A stretch of 64,000 bases of DNA from an uncultured Hymenobacter sp. (GCA_913776615.1 CAJYPK010000059.1:1-64000), one strand, 5' to 3'. Positions 17,160 to 25,582 are shown, counted from the first letter of the stretch. Numbers and translations are program-made. The notes: generated by a model not told the origin, from the letters alone.

Positions 17160-17807
17160 ATGCCCGACTCCCCTACCCTTACTGGCCCCGCACCCGCTAC
17201 GTGGCACCCCGTCAACGGCCACGAGCGGCTAGTATTTTTGAAGAATATCATCACCAATCCGCTCATCGAGGTGGGCGACTACACGTACTACGACGACTTC
17301 GAGGACGTGCGTAATTTCGAGCGCAACGTACTCTACCACTTCCCTTTTATCGGCGACAAGCTGCGCATCGGGCGCTTCTGCCAGATTGCCTCGGGAGTGA
17401 AATTCGTCCTGAACGGCGGCAACCACCGCACCGACCTTTTTACGACTTACCCGTTCCCGGTTTTCGGGCAGGGTTGGGAGACGGCCTTCGACCCGGCCAC
17501 GTTTCCCAGCAAGGGCGACTTGGTGATAGAAAATGACGTGTGGCTGGGCCACGACGCCCTGCTGATGCCCGGCGTGCGGGTGGGCAACGGGGCTATTGTG
17601 GCGACCCGGGCCGTGGTAACGCGCGACGTGCCCGATTACGCCATCGTGGCCGGCAACCCCGCCCAGGTAGTGCGGATGCGCTTCGACGAGGCCACTGTGG
17701 CCCGCCTGCTGGCCGTGGCGTGGTGGCACTGGGACGCCGCCAAAATCACCCGCCACCAGCAAGCCATCTGCGGCCTCGACTTAGAGGCGCTGGAGCGGGC
17801 AGTCTAG
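17160..17807 (+). CDS. CatB/Vat-type O-acetyltransferase
   Basis: A 215-aa left-handed beta-helix acyltransferase of the xenobiotic acetyltransferase family, using acetyl-CoA. Visible are the conserved loop NGGNHRTD with the catalytic-type His, hexapeptide turns in VIENDVWLGHDALLMPGVRV and NGAIVATRAVVTRDVPDYAIVAGNPA, and the C-terminal WWHWDAAKI signature. Family members include chloramphenicol and streptogramin acetyltransferases, but many are housekeeping sugar O-acetylases, so drug resistance should not be assumed. ATG at 17160 gives the family's usual N-terminus. Confidence 0.88.
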   Translation: MPDSPTLTGPAPATWHPVNGHERLVFLKNIITNPLIEVGDYTYYDDFEDVRNFERNVLYHFPFIGDKLRIGRFCQIASGVKFVLNGGNHRTDLFTTYPFPVFGQGWETAFDPATFPSKGDLVIENDVWLGHDALLMPGVRVGNGAIVATRAVVTRDVPDYAIVAGNPAQVVRMRFDEATVARLLAVAWWHWDAAKITRHQQAICGLDLEALERAV

Positions 17808-17830
17808 CCCAGGTTTGCGTATAGCCGCGC

Positions 17831-18358
17831 ATGACCGACGCGCCCCTCATTCTCACGCTAACCCTGGACGAAGCCAGCCAGGCTTTTTTCGACGCCCAGC
17901 GCAAAAAGTACTTTCCGCCCAAAATTAACTACCTCGGCGCGCACCTCACGCTGTTTCACGCCCTGCCGGGCGCGGAGGAAGCGGCCATTGGCGACTACCT
18001 GGCCGAGGTGGCGGCGGGCCAGCCGGGGCCGCTGCCGCTGGCCGTCACGGGCCTCAAATTCATGGGCCGGGGCGTGATGTATACGCTCGCCAACCCCGAC
18101 CTGCCGGCCCTGCACCGCCGCTTGCAGCAGCGGTGGCAGCCCTGGCTGTCGGCCCAGGACCAGCAGGGCCTGCGCCCTCACATCACGGTGCAAAATAAAG
18201 TGGAGCCCGCCGTGGCACGGCAGCTGCTGGCCGACTTAGAAGCTGATTTCAAACCTTTTGAAGTCCAGGGCACCGGGCTGGCGCTGTGGGCCTACCGGGG
18301 CGGGCCGTGGGAGGCGCGACGGGTGTTCCCGTTCGGGAGCGGCGGGGGGAATGTATAG
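17831..18358 (+). CDS. 2'-5' RNA ligase family protein (2H phosphoesterase)
   Basis: A 175-aa protein of the 2H superfamily that acts on 2',3'-cyclic or 2'-5' phosphodiester bonds in RNA or nucleotides. The two catalytic HxT motifs are H38-L-T40 (GAHLTLFHAL) and H117-I-T119 (LRPHITVQNKV). It begins 23 bp after the acetyltransferase stop on the same strand, so the two probably share a transcript. The C-terminus is short and ends in a Gly-rich tail produced by a G-rich sequence. The in vivo substrate is unknown. Confidence 0.85.
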   Translation: MTDAPLILTLTLDEASQAFFDAQRKKYFPPKINYLGAHLTLFHALPGAEEAAIGDYLAEVAAGQPGPLPLAVTGLKFMGRGVMYTLANPDLPALHRRLQQRWQPWLSAQDQQGLRPHITVQNKVEPAVARQLLADLEADFKPFEVQGTGLALWAYRGGPWEARRVFPFGSGGGNV

Positions 18359-18401
18359 GATGTGAGAATAGGGGGAATGTGAAAATGAGGGGGCCTGCTA
18401 C

Positions 18402-18485
18402 CTGTCCTTGCGAGCGTAGCGAAGCAATCGCCTCTATTCAGCATAGCCGTTCGGGTGTGATTGCTTCGCTGCGCTCGCAATGACA
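18402..18485. repeat. Dispersed palindromic repeat R2, copy 1
   Basis: Inverted repeat with arms TGCGAGCGTAGCGAAGCAAT and ATTGCTTCGCTGCGCTCGCA. Related copies are at 24585-24667 and 37331-37430. Confidence 0.75.
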
Positions 18486-18524
18486 GATGGTTTGTCAACT
18501 TAAAACCAGCCACCGCCTCATTGC

Positions 18525-18602
18525 CACATCCCATACATTCCCCATATTTCCACATCCCATACATTCCCCTCATTTCCACATCCCATCCATTCCCCTCATT
18601 TC
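18525..18602. repeat. Three 26-bp tandem repeats
   Basis: Three direct copies of a 26-bp unit beginning CACATCCCATACATTCCCC at 18525, 18551 and 18577, with one or two differences each. An inverted relative (GGGGGAATGTGAAAATGAGG) lies at about 18371-18390, so the R2 element sits between two complementary blocks. Confidence 0.75.
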
Positions 18603-18620
18603 CTACTCACCTTATCCCCC

Positions 18621-19061
18621 TCATATTAGCGGGGACGTACTGCTGGCGGCCAAAAACTCGCTGAGCAGGGGCTGGGTGGTGGCGCCGGCGCTGGCCGTCA
18701 CGAGTTGCGGGGGCGTGAGATAGCCCGCCAGCTCGCGGAAGTTGCCGGGCGGCGGGGGCGCGAAGCTCATGTGCCAGCCCGCGTACTCGCGCCGGGTCAG
18801 CCGGCCATTGGCCAGCTCCTCGAAGCGGCCGTGGCGCGGGTCGGCCACGATGCGGGCGTAGAGCTCGCGCACGGCGGCCGGGCCGCCCTCCAGCACCTGC
18901 ACAAACCGGCCGCCACCGTACATGAGCACGCCCGTAATGCCGGCCTGCTCGTTAAAACCACGCGCCTGCTTTAGCAGTTGCAGTAAGTCTGCCGCGCCAA
19001 AATTGGCATTGGCAGTACTCATATATACAATACCGTAACACTCAACTGATTCGCTCTCCAT
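18621..19061 (-). CDS. BLUF-domain blue-light photoreceptor
   Basis: A 146-aa single-domain flavin (FAD) blue-light sensor. The key residues are all present by alignment to AppA: Tyr13 (IVYMSTAN), Asn37 (GFNEQAGITG), Gln55 (FVQVLEGG), and Trp96/Met98 (YAGWHMSF). The C-terminal tail of about 45 residues (TPPQLVTASAGATTQ) has no output domain, so it probably signals through a partner protein. Neighbours do not suggest which. It is divergent from mqo with 131 bp between. ATG at 19061 is the only start giving the full first strand. Confidence 0.9.
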   Translation of the reverse strand: MESESVECYGIVYMSTANANFGAADLLQLLKQARGFNEQAGITGVLMYGGGRFVQVLEGGPAAVRELYARIVADPRHGRFEELANGRLTRREYAGWHMSFAPPPPGNFRELAGYLTPPQLVTASAGATTQPLLSEFLAASSTSPLI

Positions 19062-19192
19062 CCCCTCTCAACGCCCCCTCGCCCGTTGTTTCTTTGTAGT
19101 AGGTTCCTACGGTCGTTCCTTACTTACAAGCGCTAACGGGTAGTCGCTTGCCGCCGCAAATTTACCGTAGTAAGTGCTACTTCTTTCTTTTT

Positions 19193-20704
19193 ATGAATTT
19201 AAAAACTTCCCCCGCTAAGCCGCTAGCCGCTGATGTTGTGCTAGTTGGCGCGGGCATTATGAGTGCCACCCTCGGGGTGCTGCTCAAAGAGCTGGACCCC
19301 AGCCTCACGATTGCCGTGTACGAGCGCCTCGATGCCGTGGCCGCCGAAAGCTCCGATGCCTGGAATAATGCCGGCACCGGCCACTCCGCTTTTTGCGAAT
19401 TAAATTATACGCCCCAGCGCCCCGACGGCAGCGTCGATATCTCGAAAGCCGATAAGATTGCTGAGCAGTTTGAGCTTAGCAAGCAGTTCTGGGCAAGCCT
19501 GGTGGAAGAAGATAAATTACCCGATCCCGGCTCGTTTATTCGCAGCATTCCGCACATGAGCTTCGTGTGGGGGGCCGACAACGTGCAGTACCTGCGCACC
19601 CGCTACAACGCCCTGCTGGGCTCGCCGCTGTTTGCCGGCATGGAGTACAGCGAGGACCCCGCCGAAATCGCCGGCTGGATTCCGCTGGTAATGGATGGCC
19701 GCGACCCCAGCCAGCCCGTGGCCGCCACCCGCATGGACATCGGCACCGACGTCAACTTCGGCTCGCTCACCCGCTCGCTGTTCGACCGCCTGCGGGCGCA
19801 GCCGGGCGTCACGTTTGAGCTCGACCAGGAAATCGAGGATTTGCGCCGCAAGGAGGGCGACCTCTGGCGGGTGAAAATCCGCGACCGGGCCAGCGGCAAG
19901 AGCCGCAAACTCTACACCCGCTTCGTGTTTATCGGGGCCGGGGGCGGCTCGCTCACGCTGCTCGAAAAATCGGGCATTCCCGAGGCCAACGGCTTCGGCG
20001 GCTTCCCGGTGAGCGGGCAGTGGCTCAAGTGCCTCAACCCCGAGGTAATTGCCCGCCACGATGCCAAGGTGTACGGCAAGGCCGCCGTGGGCTCGCCGCC
20101 CATGTCGGTGCCCCACCTCGACACGCGCCAGATCAACGGCCGCCAGGAGCTGCTGTTTGGCCCCTACGCGGGCTTCAGCACCAAGTTTTTGAAGCGCGGC
20201 TCGTACACCGACCTGTTCCGCTCCATCGAGCTGGGCAACATCCGGCCGCTGCTCTACGCCGGGGCGCGCAATATTCCGCTCACCAAATACCTTATCGGGC
20301 AGGTGCTCCAGACGCCCGAGCAGCGCATCGCGGCCCTGCGCGAGTACTACCCCCAGGCCCGCCCCGACGACTGGCAGCTCGAAACCGCCGGCCAGCGGGT
20401 GCAGGTTATCAAAAAGGATAAGAAGAAGGGCGGCGTGCTCGAATTCGGTACCGAGGTCGTAACGGCCGCCGACGGCTCCATCGCGGCGCTGCTGGGGGCC
20501 TCGCCGGGGGCCAGCACGGCCGTCAGCATCATGCTCGACCTGGTGCAGCGCTGCTTCCCCGAGCACGCGGCCTCCCCCGAGTGGCAGGCTACGTTCCGCC
20601 GGCTGGTGCCGTCTTTCGGCCAGCAGCTGGCCCACGACCCCGCCCTGGCGGCCCAGGTGCGCGAGCGCTCGGCGCAATTGCTTCATTTAGAAAATGTAGG
20701 GTAA
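19193..20704 (+). CDS. mqo: Malate:quinone oxidoreductase
   Basis: FAD-dependent peripheral membrane enzyme oxidising malate to oxaloacetate and reducing quinone in the TCA cycle. It has an N-terminal dinucleotide-binding motif VVLVGAGIMSATLG (about residues 13-26), then the NNAGTGHSAFCELNYTP signature, and a second mqo-type motif FIGAGGGSLTLLEKSGIPE. Length of 503 aa from the ATG at 19193 is normal. The final two residues (Val-Gly) and the stop codon are supplied by a dispersed palindromic repeat that begins at 20696. Confidence 0.95.
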   Translation: MNLKTSPAKPLAADVVLVGAGIMSATLGVLLKELDPSLTIAVYERLDAVAAESSDAWNNAGTGHSAFCELNYTPQRPDGSVDISKADKIAEQFELSKQFWASLVEEDKLPDPGSFIRSIPHMSFVWGADNVQYLRTRYNALLGSPLFAGMEYSEDPAEIAGWIPLVMDGRDPSQPVAATRMDIGTDVNFGSLTRSLFDRLRAQPGVTFELDQEIEDLRRKEGDLWRVKIRDRASGKSRKLYTRFVFIGAGGGSLTLLEKSGIPEANGFGGFPVSGQWLKCLNPEVIARHDAKVYGKAAVGSPPMSVPHLDTRQINGRQELLFGPYAGFSTKFLKRGSYTDLFRSIELGNIRPLLYAGARNIPLTKYLIGQVLQTPEQRIAALREYYPQARPDDWQLETAGQRVQVIKKDKKKGGVLEFGTEVVTAADGSIAALLGASPGASTAVSIMLDLVQRCFPEHAASPEWQATFRRLVPSFGQQLAHDPALAAQVRERSAQLLHLENVG

Positions 20705-20775
20705 GCTTTAGCTTGCCCGGCGGCTGGGCGGCTACTGTACTGCCCGGCCGCCGGACAAGCTAAAGCTTATCCTAC
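20696..20775. repeat. Dispersed palindromic repeat R4, copy 1
   Basis: About 80 bp with arms GTAGGGTAAGCTTTAGCTTG and CAAGCTAAAGCTTATCCTAC. Sister copies are at 27162-27239 and 61279-61351. It overlaps the end of mqo and provides its TAA stop. Confidence 0.85.
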
Positions 20776-20793
20776 ATACTTAATTTTTCTCCC

Positions 20794-21405
20794 ATGACCT
20801 GTCTGCTGCTCATCGACCTTCAGTTTGATTTTTTGCCCGGGGGCTCGCTGGCCGTGCCGGAGGGCGATGCCATCTTGCCGCTGCTCAATGAGTTGCAGCC
20901 GCGCTTCGACCTCGTGGTGGCCACCCAGGACTGGCACCCGGCCGGACACCGCAGCTTCGCCAGCGCGCACCCGGGGCGGGAGTTATTTAGCGAGATAACC
21001 TGGCAGGGCCTGCCCCAGCGCCTGTGGCCCGACCACTGCGTGCAGGGCTCGCCCGGGGCCGCGTTGCATCCCGGCCTGGACCTCAATCGGATAGAAGCCA
21101 TTTTCCGCAAGGGCACCGATCCCGAGCTGGATAGCTACAGCGCATTTTTCGACAACGGGCACCGCCGCACTACCGGCCTCAGCGCCTACCTGCGGGCGCG
21201 GGGCGTGACGGAGGTATTCGTGGCGGGGCTGGCGGCCGACTACTGCGTGTATTTCTCGGCCAAAGATGCCCGCAGCGAGGGCTTCGAGGTGACGGTGATC
21301 GAGGACGCCACCCGCGGCATCGCGCCCGATACCATCGCCGCCGCCAAGGCCGACCTGCTGGCGAAGGGCGTACGCTACGTGCAGGCTAGCGAGGTGCTGG
21401 CGTAA
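20794..21405 (+). CDS. pncA: Nicotinamidase
   Basis: Cysteine amidohydrolase turning nicotinamide into nicotinate in NAD salvage. The triad is Asp8 (LLIDLQFDF), Lys106 (FRKGTDP) and Cys151 (GLAADYCV). Metal ligands are Asp46 and His48 (TQDWHP) and His81 (PDHCVQG). At 203 aa it has normal length, and the start is the ATG at 20794. It begins 19 bp after an R4 repeat. A near-perfect palindromic terminator follows at 21421. Confidence 0.95.
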   Translation: MTCLLLIDLQFDFLPGGSLAVPEGDAILPLLNELQPRFDLVVATQDWHPAGHRSFASAHPGRELFSEITWQGLPQRLWPDHCVQGSPGAALHPGLDLNRIEAIFRKGTDPELDSYSAFFDNGHRRTTGLSAYLRARGVTEVFVAGLAADYCVYFSAKDARSEGFEVTVIEDATRGIAPDTIAAAKADLLAKGVRYVQASEVLA

Positions 21406-21420
21406 AAAGCAATAAGGCAA

Positions 21421-21483
21421 GACCGCAGGCAATAAAAACGCCTGGCATGCTGAGCATGCCAGGCGTTTTTATTGCCTGCGGTC
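21421..21483. terminator. 63-bp perfect palindrome, bidirectional terminator
   Basis: Two exact 31-bp arms around a single central base, containing AATAAAAACGCCTGGCATGC. The internal A and T runs place poly-U after a strong GC stem on either strand, so it can end both pncA and the convergent GH43 gene. Confidence 0.85.
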
Positions 21484-21491
21484 GGTAGCGC

Positions 21492-22610
21492 TTACGGGTT
21501 AATCGTCACGATGCTACCGTCGGGGTTGCGCTTGAGCTCGGTTACTTTCACGTTGCGCAGCCAGGTTTTGCCGCTGAGCTGGGTATCGTGGTAGAAGATG
21601 TACCACTTGCCTTTGATTTCGACGATGGAGTGGTGGGTCGTCCAGCCCTCCACGGGGTTCATAATGACGCCCTTGTAGGTGAAGGGGCCGGTGGGCGAGT
21701 CGCCCACGGCGTACACGAGCAGGTGGGTATCGCCGGTCGAGTACGAGAAGTAATACTTGCCCTGGTACTTGTGCAGCCAGCCACCTTCGAAGAAGCGCCG
21801 CTTGTTGTCGCTGGCCAGCAGCGGCTTCCCGTTTTCATCCAGAATCTTGAGCTCCTGCACCGGGCCGGCGAAGTGCTTCATGTCGGCACTGAGCTGGGCC
21901 ACGCGGGGGCTGATGGCGGGCTCGTTGCCATCGGGCTTTTTCTCGGGGGCGTTGGGGTCGTACTTACCGGTTTGCCAGCGCTGGAGCTGCCCGCCCCAGA
22001 GGCCGCCGAAATACATGTAAGATTTGCCGTCGGTGTCGGTAAACACGGCCGGGTCGATGCTGTAGCTGCCCGCGATAGGCGTGGCGTCGGCCTTGAACGG
22101 CCCGGTGGGCGACTGGCTAGTCGCCACGCCCATGCGGAACACGTCCTGCTTGTCCTTTACCGGGAAGTAGAGGTAGTAGGTGCCATTTTTGAACGCCGCA
22201 TCGGGGGCCCACAGCTGGCGGCCGGCCCAGGGAATATCCTTGAGGTCGAGGGCCACGCCATGGTCGGTGACCTTGCCGCCGATGCTATCCATCGACAGCA
22301 CGTGGTAGTCGCGCATGGCGAAGTGGTCGCCCTTGTCATTTTCCGGCATCCCCGTTTCGATGTCGTGCGAGGGGTAGATGTAAATCTTGCCGTTGAACAC
22401 GTGCGCCGAGGGGTCGGCCGTGTAGATGCTGCTGATGAGCGGCTGCGAGAGGTACTTAGCCTTAGTCTGGGTACCGGCCGAGTCGGCCTGGGTGGTGGAA
22501 GTACCGGCGGCGGGCTGGTCGGCGGTTTGAGTAGGCTGACTTTGGCAGGCGGCCAGGGCCAGCGGGGCGGCCAGCAGGGCCGGCCGGCAGGCGGCGAGGG
22601 TGCGAAGCAT
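21492..22610 (-). CDS. Glycoside hydrolase family 43 lipoprotein
   Basis: A 372-aa five-bladed beta-propeller arabinosidase/xylosidase-like enzyme. The lipobox LALAAC at 17-22 marks Cys22 as the lipidation site, so it is held on the cell envelope. A Thr/Ala-rich linker follows, then ISSIYTADPSAHVFNGKIYI with the general-base Asp, GRQLWAPDAAFKNGTYYLYF, and GSYSIDPAVFTDTDGKSYMYF with the second Asp. The acid Glu is probably in FFEGGWLHKYQGKYY. The substrate is likely a plant or algal arabino- or xylo-oligosaccharide, which is inference. No Sus-like pair is adjacent. Confidence 0.85.
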   Translation of the reverse strand: MLRTLAACRPALLAAPLALAACQSQPTQTADQPAAGTSTTQADSAGTQTKAKYLSQPLISSIYTADPSAHVFNGKIYIYPSHDIETGMPENDKGDHFAMRDYHVLSMDSIGGKVTDHGVALDLKDIPWAGRQLWAPDAAFKNGTYYLYFPVKDKQDVFRMGVATSQSPTGPFKADATPIAGSYSIDPAVFTDTDGKSYMYFGGLWGGQLQRWQTGKYDPNAPEKKPDGNEPAISPRVAQLSADMKHFAGPVQELKILDENGKPLLASDNKRRFFEGGWLHKYQGKYYFSYSTGDTHLLVYAVGDSPTGPFTYKGVIMNPVEGWTTHHSIVEIKGKWYIFYHDTQLSGKTWLRNVKVTELKRNPDGSIVTINP

Positions 22611-22904
22611 CGGCTGAAGAATGGGAGTTGAATTGGTGGGGCCGCAAGCTAGCCAGCAGGTTTTTTCCTTATCTATCGGTTTCGTTTGGATAGCTGCCAG
22701 TCGAATAGTGGTCGTGAGCGAGCCCGGCGAACCACTAGTGAGGGCCGGCTCCGCAACGTACGCGACCGGTCATTCCACTCAAATACCCTCGGCAAACGCA
22801 GACGGGAAGCCAATATGGGCACCGGCAACGATCGCCACGCGACGGCCGCGTGCCAGCACATGCCGGCTGCCTTCACCCAGATGAAAGTGGGGATGCCAGC
22901 CAGC

Positions 22905-22912
22905 TACTTTTG
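22905..22912 (+). promoter_or_regulatory. -7 box TACTTTTG for the GNAT gene
   Basis: Perfect TAnnTTTG match ending 4 nt before the GTG at 22917. This supports the GTG as the start and a leaderless message. Confidence 0.6.
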
Positions 22913-22916
22913 CTCC

Positions 22917-23447
22917 GTGCAACCGACCTCTCCCACCCTGCGCGCGGCCACGCCCGCCGACGCACCCGCCCTGACCAACCTCATCAACCAAGCCTACCGC
23001 AGCGCCCCCGCGCAAGCTGGCTGGACCGCCGAGGGCCACCTGCTCGCCGGCCCCCGCATCGACGAAGCCGCGCTCCTGACCATGCTGGCCGCCGCGCCGG
23101 CCGTATTGCTCCAGGCCGACATCAGCGGCCAGCCCGTCGGCTGCGTGTACCTGGAGCCGCGGGGCGACTCGCTGTACCTGAGTATGCTGGCCGTGGCTCC
23201 CGACGCGCAGGCCCACGGCCTGGGCCGCCAATTACTAGCCGCCGCCGAGGACCACGCCCGGCAAGCCGGCTGCCAGCAAATTCACATGAGCGTACTGGCC
23301 CAGCGCCCCGAACTACTGGCCTGGTACGAGCGTCAGGGCTACCGCCGCACCGGGGCCAGTGAGCCATTCCCGGCCACCACGCGCTTCGGCCAGCCACGGC
23401 AGCCCCTGACGCTGCTCACGCTTGAAAAGGTAATAGGTAATAGGTAA
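22917..23447 (+). CDS. GNAT family N-acetyltransferase
   Basis: A 176-aa acetyl-CoA-dependent acetyltransferase. It begins TLRAATPADAPALTNLINQAY, shows the central strands LYLSMLAVAPDAQAHGLGRQLL with the acetyl-CoA-binding Q/RxxGxG/A-type loop (QAHGLG), and ends RPELLAWYERQGYRRTG. The frame stays open upstream, but the promoter box at 22905 and the domain start favour the GTG at 22917. The acceptor is unknown. The last codons run into a 7-bp tandem repeat (GTAATAG units), so the C-terminal few residues are repeat-derived. Confidence 0.85.
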   Translation: MQPTSPTLRAATPADAPALTNLINQAYRSAPAQAGWTAEGHLLAGPRIDEAALLTMLAAAPAVLLQADISGQPVGCVYLEPRGDSLYLSMLAVAPDAQAHGLGRQLLAAAEDHARQAGCQQIHMSVLAQRPELLAWYERQGYRRTGASEPFPATTRFGQPRQPLTLLTLEKVIGNR

Positions 23448-23506
23448 TAGGTAATAGGTAATATGTAATAGGCTATCATTGACTATTACCTATTACCTAT
23501 TACCTC
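23431..23506. repeat. 7-bp tandem repeats forming a hairpin
   Basis: Five to six direct copies of GTAATAG are followed by three complementary CTATTAC units, giving a foldable palindrome between convergent genes. It provides the stop codon of the GNAT gene and lies up to the 3' end of the thioredoxin-like gene. Confidence 0.8.
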
Positions 23507-24120
23507 AGGTGCTGCACCAGGGCCAGCAGCTCGTGCTGGGTAGCTTGGGTGCGGTCGTGGGCGTACCAGGCGTGGATTTCGCGTACGTAATCGTCGTGGG
23601 CCATGCCTTCGGCCCGGAGGCGGTTGAGGAGGGATTGGGCTTCGGCGGGGCGGGGGCCCCAGTTTACGACTTCGGTGAGGGTATCGGCCCGCAACACCAC
23701 GAGCTTGGGAATGGAGCGGGTGCCGTTGGTGAGGTAGCGGTCGATGAGGTCGGGATTGTCGTCGCGCAGCACGTAGGCCGTGCGCAGGTGGCCGGCGCTG
23801 GCCTGGGCCACGGCTTCAATCACGGGTACCAGTTGGGCGGCGTCGCCGCACCAGCCCTCGGTGATAACGAGCCAGATGTACTGCTCCGTGAGCTGCGCTG
23901 CCGCGGTGGCTAGCTCGGGCAGTAGCTTCACCGTTTTGTCGAGGCGGCTCATGCGCTGCACGTTCAGGATGGTGTAGGCAGTAAGGGCCTCCGACTGCTG
24001 CGGGCCGGTGGTACGGCCCTGGGCCAGGGCCTCGTCGATGAGCTGGCGGTAGCTGGCGTAGGAGTAGGCGGCGGCCAGGCGCTCGGGGCTGATAACCGGC
24101 GCGGGGGAAGGGGTAGACAT
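23500..24120 (-). CDS. Thioredoxin-like protein with a single active-site Cys
   Basis: A 206-aa cytoplasmic thioredoxin-fold protein of the type common in Bacteroidota, with an N-terminal helical part (about 1-75) and a thioredoxin domain. The active site reads W90-C91-G92-D93-A94 where relatives have WCGDC, so the resolving Cys is missing. The cis-proline loop RSIPKLVVL is present. It could work through a monothiol mechanism or as a binding protein. ATG at 24120 is chosen; the upstream extension is unconserved. It is divergent from the small lipoprotein gene at 24211. Confidence 0.75.
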   Translation of the reverse strand: MSTPSPAPVISPERLAAAYSYASYRQLIDEALAQGRTTGPQQSEALTAYTILNVQRMSRLDKTVKLLPELATAAAQLTEQYIWLVITEGWCGDAAQLVPVIEAVAQASAGHLRTAYVLRDDNPDLIDRYLTNGTRSIPKLVVLRADTLTEVVNWGPRPAEAQSLLNRLRAEGMAHDDYVREIHAWYAHDRTQATQHELLALVQHLR

Positions 24121-24198
24121 GATAGGTAAGCTGAAGAGCGAGTATACAACAAAAAAGCTGGCCCTTTGGCGGCGCCCAGCGCGTTTGGTATTGGGCTC

Positions 24199-24206
24199 TA
24201 GCTTTG
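24199..24206 (+). promoter_or_regulatory. -7 box TAGCTTTG
   Basis: Perfect TAnnTTTG match 4 nt before the ATG at 24211, implying a leaderless or near-leaderless message. Confidence 0.6.
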
Positions 24207-24210
24207 CGGT

Positions 24211-24558
24211 ATGTCTAAAACCTTGCTTTTCGCCGCGCTCCTGACAGCCCTGACTAGCTGCCAAACGGCCACTGCGCCGGCCGCATCTGCTACGCTACCT
24301 GCGCCCTCCCTCGGTACTACCATGCCCCCGCCCGCCAACGCTCTTACGGCCGAGGCCGCCCGCGCCGCCGTGGGCCGTTACCTCCAGGGCCAGCCCAACG
24401 CCGCGCTCTACGTACTCGACTCGGCCAGCGTGGTCGATGCCGATACGCACTGGCAGGTACTGGTGCCGCGCACCGACTGGGCCAAGCGCATGCCCAATAA
24501 GGCCGCCTTTGAGGTGGAAAAAACCACGGGTGCCGTTCGCATCCGACCGGTGAAGTAA
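24211..24558 (+). CDS. Small lipoprotein, 115 aa, unknown function
   Basis: The lipobox LTSC at 14-17 predicts lipidation at Cys17. After a Pro/Ala-rich linker comes a compact domain of about 70 residues with the pattern TAEAARAAVGRYLQGQPNAALYVLDSASV, DADTHWQVLVPRTDWAKRMPN, and FEVEKTTGAVRIRPVK. The closing motif resembles PepSY-like or NTF2-like small domains, where a conserved VDxxTG turn ends the fold, but I cannot name the family. Its own promoter lies 4 bp upstream. Confidence 0.7.
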   Translation: MSKTLLFAALLTALTSCQTATAPAASATLPAPSLGTTMPPPANALTAEAARAAVGRYLQGQPNAALYVLDSASVVDADTHWQVLVPRTDWAKRMPNKAAFEVEKTTGAVRIRPVK

Positions 24559-24584
24559 GAGGCGGTTTGAGTTAGCAGGAGATT

Positions 24585-24667
24585 TTCCCTGCGAGCGCAG
24601 CGCAGCAATCGCACCTGTGCAGTGCCGCCGTTTGGGTGCGATTGCTGCGCTGCGTTCGCAATGACAG
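24585..24667. repeat. Dispersed palindromic repeat R2, copy 2
   Basis: Arms TGCGAGCGCAGCGCAGCAAT and ATTGCTGCGCTGCGTTCGCA, with the same ends (CCCTGCGAG, CGCAATGACAG) as the copies at 18402 and 37331. It sits between the lipoprotein and the AraC regulator. Confidence 0.75.
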
Positions 24668-24706
24668 ACCATTTTCAGTTGGCTGGCATAACTTAAACTG
24701 CTTCGT

Positions 24707-25582
24707 ATGAAAACACCCAGCCTGCCCGTTTTGGCCCTTGAGCATTTTGCGGCGGCCCAGCGCCCCGCGCCGGGCTACTACGTCGAGCGGCTCGAAGACC
24801 ATTTGGCCCGCTTCCCGGTGGTGAGCCTGCCCCACGCGCACAGCTTCTACCTGCTGCTGTACGTGACGCAGGGCCAGGGCACGCACACCATCGACCTCGT
24901 GACGTACGAGCTACGGCCGGGCAGCCTGTTTTTTCTGACGCCGGGGCAAGCGCACAGCTGGGTGCTCTCGGCCGATGCCCAGGGGTACATCCTGTTTTTC
25001 AGCGCGGCGTTTTACCAGCGCCAGTACCCGGCCGACCGGCTGGCGGCCTACCCGTTTTTCGACCCCGCGCAGCTGCCGGTGCTCTACCTGCCGCCCGACG
25101 AGAGCACGCTGTGCGGCTTGCTAGTCAGCATTTTTGCCGAAAACACCACACCCGCCGCCAACCGCGACGAGGTGGTGGGCGCCTACCTGTACCTGCTGCT
25201 GGAGCTGGCCGGACGCTCCTACGCCCAGGCCCAGGCCCAGCGGGCCCCCTCGCACAGCCTGCTGCTGGTACGCACCTTTGGCCAGTTGCTCGATACCCAT
25301 TTCCGCACCGAGAAAACGGTGGGCTACTACGCCGGGCAGCTGGCCGTGACGGCCAACCACCTCAACGCCCTCTGCCGACGCGTAGTCAACCAAACGGCCA
25401 GCGCGCTCATCCACGAGCGCGTCGTCACGGAGGCCCGGCGGCGACTGGCCCATTCGACCGATACGGTGGCCCAGGTGGCCGATTACCTGGGCTTCGACGA
25501 CCCGTCGTATTTCGCCCGCTACTTCAAAAAGTACATTGGTCAGTCCCCCGAGGCATTCCGCCAGAGCCAGGCTGTACGCTAA
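24707..25582 (+). CDS. AraC-family transcriptional regulator
   Basis: A 291-aa regulator. The N-terminal cupin-type sensor domain (LPHAHSFYLLLYVTQGQGTH, then LRPGSLFFLTPGQAHSW) probably binds a small molecule. The C-terminal double helix-turn-helix covers about 190-288, with the conserved second-HTH signature VADYLGFDDPSYFARYFKK. The sensor motif FFLTPGQAH is typical of AraC proteins of sugar and stress genes in Bacteroidota. Target genes are not evident; the neighbours are DUF983 and MBL-fold genes. Confidence 0.9.
   Translation: MKTPSLPVLALEHFAAAQRPAPGYYVERLEDHLARFPVVSLPHAHSFYLLLYVTQGQGTHTIDLVTYELRPGSLFFLTPGQAHSWVLSADAQGYILFFSAAFYQRQYPADRLAAYPFFDPAQLPVLYLPPDESTLCGLLVSIFAENTTPAANRDEVVGAYLYLLLELAGRSYAQAQAQRAPSHSLLLVRTFGQLLDTHFRTEKTVGYYAGQLAVTANHLNALCRRVVNQTASALIHERVVTEARRRLAHSTDTVAQVADYLGFDDPSYFARYFKKYIGQSPEAFRQSQAVR

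Noticed and set aside
17160..17807. Antibiotic-resistance acetyltransferase (CatB/Vat) as a resistance gene
   Set aside because: The fold includes many housekeeping acetyltransferases and nothing in the context suggests mobile resistance.
18525..18602. Tandem repeats as a CRISPR array
   Set aside because: Units of 26 bp are directly adjacent with no spacers and no cas genes.
23431..23506. GTAATAG repeats as a phase-variation tract
   Set aside because: They lie at the extreme C-terminus of the GNAT gene and in the intergenic gap, so length change would barely affect the protein; treated as a hairpin repeat.
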